A DNA stretch of 64,000 nucleotides from Hyphochytrium catenoides (Eukaryota > Sar > Hyphochytriomycetes > Hyphochytriales > Hyphochytriaceae), in contig FLMG01000154.1 in assembly GCA_900088475.1 (NCBI GenBank), forward strand, positions 131,365-195,364. Direction: 5' to 3'. Both the position numbers and the translations under genes were made by a program. Of the stretch, positions 50,322 through 60,672 are shown piece after piece. The stretch's first letter is position 1, and each line of letters begins with the position of its first letter. The notes beneath the pieces were generated by a model, which saw only the letters and a program-made list of their open reading frames with translations, was not told where the DNA came from and made no database searches.

Positions 50322-53300
50322 TTAGCTTCTGCCATAGGCGTGAATGGACGCTTCGCTTCCACTGCTTTCGTCAGAGCTAGAGCTTGAGCCGTCACTGCTA
50401 CTACCGCTGCTACTGCTGCCGCTGCCACTACTGCTGCTGGTGCGTGAGCTGCTGCTGGACGACGAACGATGGAGAACTGGTGCAGACGAAGGATGGAGAA
50501 TTGGTGCAGAAGGCGGTGCGGAAGGTTCTTGGTTCTGAAGAGGAAGAGTCGTCGGCAGAGGAGGTGGTCGGGAGCGACCTCCTGGTAGCGCTTGTTTTTT
50601 CCTTCTTTTGTGGACAGACCAGCCTCCATCACTGCTGTCACTATCCTCCGCCCCTTCTGCTTCTCCGTCGTCTTCGCTGTGATAACTACTGCTGCTACTT
50701 GCGCTGCTGCTTTCTCCGACGCTACTCTCTTCTGCGCTGCTTTCCTCGCTGCTAATGTCTTTCTTCCTTCTTTGAACTCTTGCTCTTCCACGTCCTCTTC
50801 CTCGTGGTGCACTTCCTCTTGATGCTCGCTTTCGCGCAGTTTCAGCCACAGTATGCACGTTAGGTCCATAGTCTCCTCCTCCTTTCGGTGCTTGAGACTC
50901 CGCGCCTTCTACAATGAGAGGTTCTACTTGCTCCGGCTCTGGGGAAGCTGCTTCAGGCTCTGTAACGTCGATTGGCACGCAAGAGCCAATCGCAGACATG
51001 CGCAGAGAGGCAAAGTGAGGAAGATAAATAACGTCGATCACGCCCCCAAGACTAACTGCTCGGGACAATTTGGCAGTTTCTGTCGTCAGACTGTGAAGGG
51101 ATGGTAAAGGAACCCGATCTAGAAGGACCATGGCCTTTGAGAGAAAGACAAGGACTGAAGACAGTAAAGGACTTAAAGCATTAAGCAATAGAGAAATGAA
51201 GTTTTACCTTTGAGGCAGAGCCACTCGCCCTTCACTCTGATCTCCTCTTCTATCTTATTGAAGAGCATTTCTAACGCGTCTGCATATGTTACAATGAGAC
51301 TCTGCGGCTGGTTGTACAGCCTACAATTAGACCAGATCTGGAGGACGTCCGAACGGAAAGAAGACCATGACTGCACAAACGACATGCGTATTTGTGAGGG
51401 CTCCGAATTATCACACAGACTTACCAGGGCATCTATTGGCCTTTCTTTGACATAGAGGAGAGAAGATGAATGGGGGGACGAGTGGTAGCAGCGAGCATAC
51501 TCCGCAGTGACGAGGGAAAGGCTCAACTAAGGGAGAGATGAGGGACGGCTATGAAGAAGATAGGCCTAATGTGCCCACGGACGAATCGAGTAGAGAGGGA
51601 TAATAGAGGCAGAAAAAATGATAGCAATGAAAGAGGAGAAACGTATCGAAGCTTAATGGACTGACCGAATAATAACCGGCATTGGCCCTGGTTCGTACTG
51701 TCCCCAAGTCCATCGGATGGCGGATGACTGCATAATAGTCTGGACACATGTCCAGCTCTGAGTCCACTGGGCGGGCGAAGGGCGCCTAGCAAGAGCGAAT
51801 GGCAAAAAGAGCTTAGTGATCCTTGTGTGCCGCCCGATACAGAGCGCTCCGTGAGATGCATGAAAACGCAAGGAAGCAAGATGAGGAGAGGGTAATCAAG
51901 TTCAGCAGGAAAGGACTCGATGGTCATTCAGTGAATGGAGATCAGCACTGGGGCTGCGGCTCTCAACGCTACTTCGGACTTACGGCAATCTCCTCTCGAA
52001 GTAACCTCTCCACTATGTCCGTACATAGCCTTTCTATGATCATCTGCTCTCTTTGTTCTCTCACTTCATCTGCGTCTTGTGCTAGCGGTTCAGCCGGTAT
52101 GTAGCTAAAGTCTAAGCCCGTCAGGGCCTTTCCAATATCCAGCACCTCTGAGGGAGAAAGGAGCTGGATGCCAGAAGAGGGAGTCGGAAGCAGCGTCTCC
52201 TCTGGCTCAGAAGTCCGTGAGAATCTCCTTTCTGCCCTTATGGACCTAAGTGAGTCGCAGCCAGGCAGGACATATAGAACGAGTGTCAGTGAACGAGGTA
52301 CATAGAGTGGAAAAGCACGTCTCGTCTGCCTGAATAAGAACAGAGAGCAAGGGGCGGGGGAGGAGAGGGAGAGAACAAAGAATGAGAGATAGGGCGACAG
52401 AGGCAGTCGTAAAGGGCGATGCACTTGCTAGAGATAGTCCAGAGGATTATTAGAATGTCAAAGGCTGTGTCTCATTTGCATGCAGACATTAAATGAGGTC
52501 TTCCACCTTACCTTTGAGAGACGACTGAACCTTTCGGTGTCACTTCCGCTGTCCGACTTCTTGTCTTTCTTTCCTCCTGGGCGGTTAGCTAGAAGGAGAG
52601 AGGTCAGATAAGGTTATCAGCTGCACACTTAGAGCTGGATTAAGAGAAAAGCTGCTTGAACCGACAGAGGATATTTTTGATATGCCTACCGGTTTTTCAT
52701 CTGTAAGTTGGCTCCTAATGCTGGCCACCGCCACCCTCGCTGACTGTCTGGCAGGTAGCAGAGCACCCAGAAAGGTGTGTCGTCGCTTTTTCTCTGCAAC
52801 CTTTGCAGCTGCCTCCTGTTCATGATAGATCTGGCCGAGCCGCTCGACAAGGCTAGGACAAGGAATTGTTAGCGCTGGATCAAAAGAGAAGAATGGGGAC
52901 CTGTCTTGATATCCATCTGAGACTTTCCCAGCTCTCCTCAGGGTTATTGCATCCACCTACAATCGTCACTCACAGGCTATGTCTCCAGCTCTTGTCACCT
53001 TCGTCAGGGCTGCCTCTGAGGTCCTTGATCAGCTGCTCCAGCTCTTCCAAACTAGTGGACACGACCGTCCACTTCCGTGTGTTACCTCCGTAACCTAGGA
53101 CAGGATTGCAGTGCATGTTATGAGTGAACGTATGACTAAGACAAGCGGCGAGTCAGACTCCTAGCAAGATATACCGGAAGTCGACAATTGACACGCTGGC
53201 ACAGGAGGAAGTGAGTCTTGTTGCTCCCAAGCAAAACCTGTCATCTTCGGACAGGGCCCTACCTGCGAAGAATGGAGGGGCCGGTGGAGCCTGGGCGAGT

Positions 53301-56300
53301 CGCCTCTTTACGAGCTCCCTTTCTTTCTTGAGGGCTTCTAATGCAGCTTCTGCCTGCAACTCTTCCCTACTCTTAGCTTCCTCTTCCTCGCCTTCTCCAT
53401 CGTCCTCTCCTATCGCTGGACCATTCCCAGATCGCCTCCTCTTCTGTGGCTGATAGCTCTGTCTTCCCGTCCTCCTTGCCCCTCTCGGACTCGGCCTTTT
53501 CACAGGTGTAGGGGGCTTTGGCTGGGTCCTCCTGGGGATTCTCTGACTTCGTCTCTCTCCCCTTGCAGGAGGCTGCTTGGCAGGAGACATAGAAAGGGGT
53601 GGCGAGCTTATTGTGGAGCTCCTCCTTCTTCTCACAGGCCATCCTTGAGCCGCCTTAACCAGGCAGTCCATGCATTTCCATCCTTTATCGTCTCTGCCGC
53701 AATCTACTGGTGGACGAGAATCCAACGAAGAGGGAAGCTTCCCACAGTCTATACAGACGAGCGGTGATGGCTCCTCCTCGTCCATATTTTGCTGTTCTCC
53801 CATTTGCTCTTTCCCATCCTGGCACTCTGTCCCTTGGTGGCCTTCCGTCCGGGTTCCGTTTTGGGGCGCATCTTCAACTATCGCACAGTTGTCCTCTTCC
53901 CCTTCATCTCTCACTTCTTCTTCACCTTTGTTCTCGTCTTTTTCGGAGGAGGAAGAGGCAGACGATCCATCCTCTGCATAACTAACCTTTGGACGCTTCC
54001 GCAGCCCTATTGCTGCTGGGAAAGAACTAGTTGATGGCCTCTGTTTGCCTTCCTCGACATCTTCTTTCTTCTCCTGCCCTTCTGGTGAAAGGGGTAGTTC
54101 CTGTGCCTCTTGTTCTTCTTGAAGTGTTGGCTTCTTGAGAGCCTCTCCTACGGGCTGGCAACCGATAAGTAAGTGTCACAGTATATTAGGGTACGGACGA
54201 ACGGGACGCACATCAAACGGTAGGGCTGGGGACAGGAAGAGGCGATAGGCACAATTAGTGCTGAAGGCGGGAAAGTGGATGTAAGCTCCAAGCACTCCAT
54301 GGAGAAAAGCTAAGTACGTGGCTGCACTCCTTTTACCTCTGCCTGCCCGTTGTCTGTCTGCTGCTCCTCATCGCCACTGCTATCACCCTGAAAATCCCCT
54401 TCTGGACAGACAAGGAGGATCTTGGAGGCATTTGCTTTCTTAATGGAATACTTCACAATCGCCCTCTCTCTTTTCCATAAAGGAACCTCTTCGCGATAGA
54501 CCCAGCAGTGGTCGCCAAAGTACCAGTACATATGACCATTATCATCTTCTCCCAAGGGATCTGGCCGCTAAGATTAGGGGCGAAAACGAGGTGTAAACGT
54601 AAGGTGGAGAAATGTTTCGGAAGGTGAACACATTCGCAGCCCTTGATGTGCCATGCACTAAGGAGGCCATGGTTTGACGGGTTAACTCCCAGATAGGGGT
54701 AAAGGCGATGAGACCATAGCCTGGGTGTCAAAAGTCTTGCAAAAGTTAAATCGTGTTTCTTACCAGCATAGCCATTAGGGGGTTATTTAAATCCTTTCCG
54801 AGGTGCTGGACCGCGTCCTGTATGGAGCTACTCTCCTCCACCTTCCAATGGCAAAGGGCGTGCAGGAGTAGAACGCGGTTCTGTATGTCGAGTTGCTTAT
54901 AGTCCTCTAAGCCATCCAGAGGGTTCTGTCTGAACCAGTGCCGCCACTTAAGCTTCACACGGTGCCACAGAGACCGCTGCCAGCTCTCTCTCCTATCGTT
55001 GGGGTGAAGCGAAGCATGTGAATGGATGAGATGGAGGAGCGGCAGCAAGACGGAGTTGCAGAGGAGCAGGCAAACGAATACTCGAGAGCTTGGCAAAGCG
55101 TATCTAGACCGTACATCTTGTCAAGAGAGTTCTCGTACGACTCCTTACACAGCCGTGCATGAACCTCAATCAGCAGCGCCGCCTGCTCAGAAGTAGAAGG
55201 TTGAGAGCAGATGGTCGAGTAAGAAGGTGTCGAATGGAACGGCCGTAAAAGGGTTGAGAAAGGCAAGACACCTCTCCTAACGTTACCTGCGGGCCCCAGC
55301 CGTTCTCGTAGTTCAGAAGTGCTTGTTCCAGGTCCTAATAAAGGCGACAGAAACCGGGAGTTGGTAAGTTAGAGAGCAATAGGTCATGAGGTCAGCCAGC
55401 TATCGGCCCCGGTTTAACAGTCACATATGAAGTCTTTAACAGATTATCACCGAGGTCTTGCTGCATAAAACGGTAACAAAGGTCAAGGCAAAGGTCCAAC
55501 CCAGATTGTCCAAAGGCCAGTACGACCAGAAGTAGCCAAAGCTTCTGATGAAGAACAAGGAGGGTCCTGAAGGACCGACCCGTCTTAAAGGTGACATTGA
55601 GAAGACGGTGAGATAAAGGAAGAAAAGGAATACCTGTCTCGATATTTCAGGAAGCCTGAGCTGTTTCTTGAACGCATTCAGTACCATGACTACTTCTGCG
55701 AGCTCATACATACCACGGACTATGTCCAATGGAGAGCGGTCCTCATCTCTCTCTCGCCTGTCAGCTCCATCAAAGCAATACAGTGGCTTTCTGCTATCTG
55801 TAAACGTGATGAGGTCCTCCGCCCAATCTTGCATCTCTTCTTCTCCCTCTTTGGGTGACGGAGCTGAAGGTTTAAGGTCTTGTCTGTCCTGCAGCATCCC
55901 TTCTTCAGCCACTTCAGCGTCCATCTCCGTGGCTTCCTCTTCAAGACTGCAAACCGTACTTTGGGGCTTGACGTGTCCCATGAGCCCTTCCTTAGCTTGC
56001 ACTGAGGCTAAACGCTTCCTCTCGTCCTCGGTTGCCTCCTCTTTTACGTTCGGTTTTCCTTCTTGTAGGCCAACACGGTGCCTGTCTTCGCTCTTGACGG
56101 CCGCAGCTTCAAGCTTGACATCTTTAAGCTCTGACTTTACCTCTCCCTGCCGTGGACCCCCACTACCTATCTTTCCTTTGTTCAAAGAATGCTCTGATGT
56201 CTGAGGTCTCTCCTTCTGTCCTTCCGCCTCTGGCTCTCCGACTCTCCTTAATCCAGTGCATCGGTTCCTAGCTTCCGGGCCACGTTGAAGCGTCCTTAAC

Positions 56301-56800
56301 TCTTCAGTCCCTTCCCCTTGCTCCTGATCGGCTCTCTTCGTGCCCTGCTCCACTTCGGCATGACCCAATTTAGCGTCTTCGGCACTGTGGTTAAGCTGCT
56401 CCGACTGCTCTTCATTGCCTATTCTTTGTTGAGTCTTCGGTGCCTCCTCCCTCCTGCTCTCCTCCTTAGACCATTCTTCCGTCCGTGGCTGAAGGTTGTC
56501 AATCCGTTCCTGAGCATCTATCTCCGGCCTTCGCCCATTACTCTGGTAATCGCTGGCTTGGTTGGGGGCGCCCAGCTGGCCGTTATCAGAGTTAGTCGAT
56601 TGGCGACTAGAGTTGGCCACCCCCTTGAAGTCCCTGTGCTCGCCCCTCTCTACTTCAGACGTTGGGCTGCGTTGTGCTGTCACTGGCAAAACATTGTCCC
56701 CTATATGCTCTTTGTCTAACCGTAGCCCAGAGGGTGGTCCCATGTTTGCCTCCTGGGCCAGGGAGTCGCTGCTAGTTGGACTCGTCTGTTCGCCCTCCAT
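50322..56800 (-). CDS. CECR2-like bromodomain chromatin-remodelling protein
   Basis: Very large gene read right to left. Exon 1 (56800-55634) has a long acidic, Glu/Gln-rich N-terminus and then PLDIVRGMYELAEVVMVLNA. It joins in phase to LRLPEISRQ-DLEQALLNYE (55335-55287). VHARLCKESYENSLDKMYG near 55150 and HRVKLKWRHWFRQNPLDGLE, NRVLLLHALCHWKV (54970-54760) follow. The WHIM/WSD block is PLGEDDNGHMYWYFGDHCWV near 54545. A Cys cluster CIDCGKLP...KGWKCMDC lies near 53700. The bromodomain is PVDSELDMCPDYYAVIRHPM, DLGTVRTRANAGY (51770-51650), with LQIWSNCRLYNQPQSLIVTY near 51300. A Ser-rich tail ends near 50322. This arrangement is that of CECR2, partner of ISWI ATPases in the CERF remodeller. Most exon borders are approximate. 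Confidence 0.85.
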
Positions 56801-57863
56801 CGCTTACACTCTAGCTCTGCTGCTCAGCCGCGAGGACGCGAGCAGAGGTATGGATGGAGAAGGAGTACACCATTGACCTCGTCATTCTTCTCCTCTTTCA
56901 TCATACTAACCTCATAACCCGATGGGACCAGGCATAGCGCCCGCCGAAAGCACCTGCTACCGACGGAGCCCTAACTAAAGCACCTGCTACCGACGGAGCC
57001 CTAACTAGAGCAAGAGAGACGCTGATGAACCTCTTCCGAGACGGAAGCCTGTTGGCCTTTTGTTTCGCTGCTTCTCCACTTTAACCTCTTGACTTAGGCC
57101 AGGCCCCTCACTAGCCGGGGGGGTGGTTGTCCTATGAACGGCTCTTGCTGCTGCAGTGACTTTTTCAACGCGTAAGGATGATGCCTCTTGCCTTCACTGG
57201 AGCTTCCGTGGTGCTTCTTGTGCCTTCTCGTACGGCCTGCGTCCATGGAAGGTGAGAGGCGAAGAACGCGCAGAAGCATGATGGATGATGGGAGAGTAGG
57301 GCAGCGCAGGGGCTAGAGCAAGACAGATAGACAGACAGAGAGGACCGAGGCAGGAGACAGAGGAGAAAAAGCAGGTAGGAGATGAGAGAAAGAAGGAAGT
57401 GGAAGATAGAGAGAGATAGACAGACAGAGATAGAAAGAGAGAGAGAGAGAGGAAGGAGTGAAAAGGGAGGGAACGCCAAACACACCAAAAGGTCAAGTTC
57501 CATCAGGAGGGAGGGGGGTGTAGTAATGCTTTCCCTTCACACAAGCCCTAGGGATAAGCTTGGATGGCATAGTGATACGCCACACACTTTCAAACCTATG
57601 GGACTCATGTCAAGATCCCTCAGATCTGATCAAGGGAGGGACCTCCTTTAGTTAATCATAGATTGATTGATCTTTATGATAACTGTTCCCTTGATGGATT
57701 GGTACGTAGGTCTCATTCAGGGTCTCATTCAAGGTGTCCAAGGTCCAAGGTCTCCTCAATCTCTCGTCTCTTTCGTCTCTTTCGTCTCTTTCTCACTCTC
57801 TCCATTCTCTCTCTGTCACTCACTCTCTTTCTCTCTCTCTCTCCCCCTCTGTATCTCTCTCTG

Positions 57864-57897
<34 letters not shown>

Positions 57898-58287
57898 ACT
57901 CTCTCATGCTTTCTCTTGATAGTGACCACAACAGGGATGAACAAGGAGCTGTGAGGTGACTCAACAGATCTGCCACACATCGTTAAGTCGGGCGGAAGGA
58001 GGAAGCAGGAGATGAAGACGCTTTGGGATAGCAGCCATAGAAAGGTCTTCAGGAGTAAAGTCAAATCTTGGTGGAAAGCTCAAGCCAGCTAGAGCACAAG
58101 GATGATGCTTCTGAAACAGCTAGTCTAGGAGACTCCATCATACAACATAGCGTGTCTAGTTGCGCATGATTGTAGAAGAGGCACTATAAGCTGCTAAAAA
58201 AGGTGCTGCAGACTTTGAATAGAAGAGGAGAAGGACGTTGCTCAAACCAATAGTAGAACTATCTCGCTGACTTGCCCAATTGCCTGC
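56801..58287. repeat. Spacer with a 30-base tandem duplication and CT/GA tracts
   Basis: 56947-57006 is an exact two-copy tandem repeat of aaagcacctgctaccgacgg plus agccctaact. 57320-57450 is GA-rich, and 57760-57906 is a long CT tract on the plus strand. A minus frame at 57246-57094 (MDAGRTRRHKKHHGSSSEGK...) of about 50 residues, basic, could be a small gene or exon, but nothing supports it further. Confidence 0.6.
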
Positions 58288-59637
58288 GTGCTAAGCGCAA
58301 TTGAGACTGTACTACTTCAACCCTTAACCATGACGACAGCAGGGTTGACACTGCACTGGAACCCGCGACTGGTTCACCTTCTCAAGGACAAGCTAACCAG
58401 TTTTGCACGGGCAGGTGCAGCCAGGCGAGCGCTACCTTGCTCCAGCCCAAAGCCCAGTCCACAAACCTCGTTTGGAGGCAGCCATCTCCTACAGTATCGA
58501 TGGAGCAGTTCGCCTGGATCGTGGTCGCCCGGCACTTGTCGAAAGCGGCCCTTACTCTCCTCAACCGCAGGCTTCCTGCCAGAACTTCGTCCTAGTGAAC
58601 TCGGACACAGATATCTCAGCACGGGTTCCGCGTCCAGCCGCCGAAGACCTAAGAAAAGGGTGACAGAGAACGGTGTAAAGACGAAACTCCAGCTTCAGGA
58701 TGTTCTCGTCTACCAAGTAGAGAACAATAAGTTCGGCACTTTGCGCTTTGCTAACGGCGCAGTTGCACTTCAGTTCTGGACATCAGCGCTTGCATCTGGT
58801 ATCTGGTTGTACAAAGACTTCAATCAAGTGGTGGCTGATCACGTCTTGCCTGAGGTATGACCTCGCAGACTATCGCTTTACCCACCATCTGCTGCTGCAC
58901 GCACGTACCTTGTGTTCTACCCAAAATCTCCATCTCTCCGGTTTACGCTTGTAGTTGCGTCTACATCTGCTAGCATCTAATACTGAAGTTGCTAATAACT
59001 CCTCTCTACTAGCAAATTTTTCTTTGGGGTGCTTTTGGAGCAGCTTCGGGTACGTGCTACGAGCGACCAGGTCACTACCTTTTCAGACAGTAATCACGTT
59101 TTTTATCCTGCACAGCCATCCTCTTCGCCGGGCTCTCCTATGTGAACAAGCGTATCGCTACGAGTATCAAGGTGCGGGCATTTATCCCAGTAGTCTCGAG
59201 AAGAAAAAACGAAAGCGCCGGTGCGGCCCAGGACTTTCGACTGGAGTCGATAGCGGTAACAAATAATGCGCTTTTTTCTAAGCAGGAGCAAGTTATTCTA
59301 GCCAAAGGTAGTTGCCCTGATGAATGCGTCATCCTACGTCTTTCAGGCTTGCGTCTTCATTCTTTGCCTAGGGTATCTATCCGGCGTTTACCACTACAGT
59401 ACCCTCATTCCCATTGTCGATTCCGCAGATATTGTTGGAGGCAGCATCCATCCGGAGGACCAGGATAGGCTATCGCGAATAAGGTTGAGTTCTGGTGATA
59501 GCCTCCTCCTCTACCTTCCCGGAGGAAATATCCGCGAAAAGACTATGTTGCGAAAGCTAGCGGACTTCGTAAACAGTCGCGTTCCTTCAGCCACAGAAGG
59601 TGACCAGACATCTGTAACACGACATCCCACTGCATAG
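58288..59637 (+). CDS. TMEM223-like mitochondrial inner-membrane protein
   Basis: Exons 58288-58854, 59013-59049, 59116-59171 and 59286 onward join in phase for the first four parts; the ATG at 58330 is an alternative start. A long basic, Ser/Arg-rich leader (about 100 residues) suggests mitochondrial import. LQDVLVYQVENNKFGTLRFA then leads into a membrane helix (VALQFWTSALASGIWLYKDF) and a second one (IFLWGAFGAASGAILFAGL, SYVNKRIATSIKEQVILAK). The C-terminal part has STLIPIVDSADIVGG and SGDSLLLYLPGGNIREKTML. The order DVLLF-like start, two helices, then VxLR and VPL/LLLD blocks fits TMEM223, needed for cytochrome c oxidase assembly in animals. The last junction (59300-59400) does not resolve in one frame; a splice site or a base may be missing. 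Confidence 0.6.
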
Positions 59638-59639
59638 AG

Positions 59640-60482
59640 AGGTGAGCCAGCACCATGACGATTTCAGCTGTTCCGGCAGACAGCAAACTAGGCTATTATT
59701 ATCCCATGAAAGGGCACCGCCCACAGTACCACCAGCGTTGCTGATGGGATTGGCCCACTGGCTTCCGTAAGAGACACATTGTAGATGGAAGGGATGGAAA
59801 ATAGGAAGTGAGCATTCTTTACCCACGTTGTACTTCAAGAGTGGTCTCTCTCCGCTGTGCTTTATGGTCGAGGCGGTTCCCTCTTGCACTCCTCTTCACC
59901 TCGATCGACAGCTAATTTCCTACACTTCCTATGTCTAGCAGACCTCTCTCTGAGACTCTACATATCCTATTCGATCTTGGTCTTGTTCTTACAGTCCTCG
60001 AAGACGGCTGTCCACTCGACTCTGCTGGCACCTCGTTACCTGGTGGAAGAGCGATCTTTGGTTTGCAGCGCGTACATCTAACGGGCATGTGAGGATGTCT
60101 TGATGTCTCACATCGAAGGGATGAAGGACAGAATGGCTTTTCACCACGAAAAGAATCAATTTGCATTCTGAAAGAATCAATGTCATTGATCTGTAATCTT
60201 AACAATAATCGCTATCAGTGTGGTAGTTACCATAGTCTGTAAGATGCTCTTCTCGAACCTGATCAACAAGAGGAGGAGATGATGATGGAGATACACTCAG
60301 GATGTCCATCATACAACGGCACGCTAGATAGAGATACATGGTATGAGACAGAGGGACGAAGAGATGTGGCGATAAGGTAAAAAAGAGATAGGAGGTTGTC
60401 AGAAAGAGTAGGATAGAGCTGCTCACCCAGAGCAGCTTCATCCGATAAGACACGTGGATTGTGCTCTTCATCTTCTATCATC
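59640..60482 (-). CDS. Candidate short spliced gene, unrecognised
   Basis: A start at 60481 gives MIEDEEHNPRVLSDEAAL and a GTGAGC donor. This joins in phase (CTATCTAG near 60326) to CRCMMDILSVSPSSSPPLVD, QVREEHLTDYG with a GTAACT donor. It joins in phase again (TTTCAG near 60175) to ECKLILFVVKSHSVLHPFDV and RHQDILTCPLDVRAANQRSL. A later segment, GSQWANPISNAGGTVGGALS near 59700, may belong to it. Three phase-consistent junctions with good sites make chance less likely, but I know no family and cannot fix the end. It is divergent from the DNAJC3-like gene, about 190 bases away. Confidence 0.4.
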
Positions 60483-60672
60483 GGCTGAAGGCCCTGCAGC
60501 TCAGTCTCTCTCTAACCTTTGTACGAGTGACTTCCCTTATGATAGAGCGTCCGACTGCCACGGGGAAAGCTCACACCACAGGTCTTTCTCCAGGTGACAT
60601 CTGTCTTCTCCTCTTCGACGGAGGGAGGAAGTCTCGGCCCCAAATACTTGGGAGAAGCTCAGTCCTGGCATA

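Noticed and set aside
57816-58064. Minus-strand frame starting with a hydrophobic signal-like segment
   Set aside because: It runs into the CT/GA microsatellite within 50 residues and has no splice continuation.
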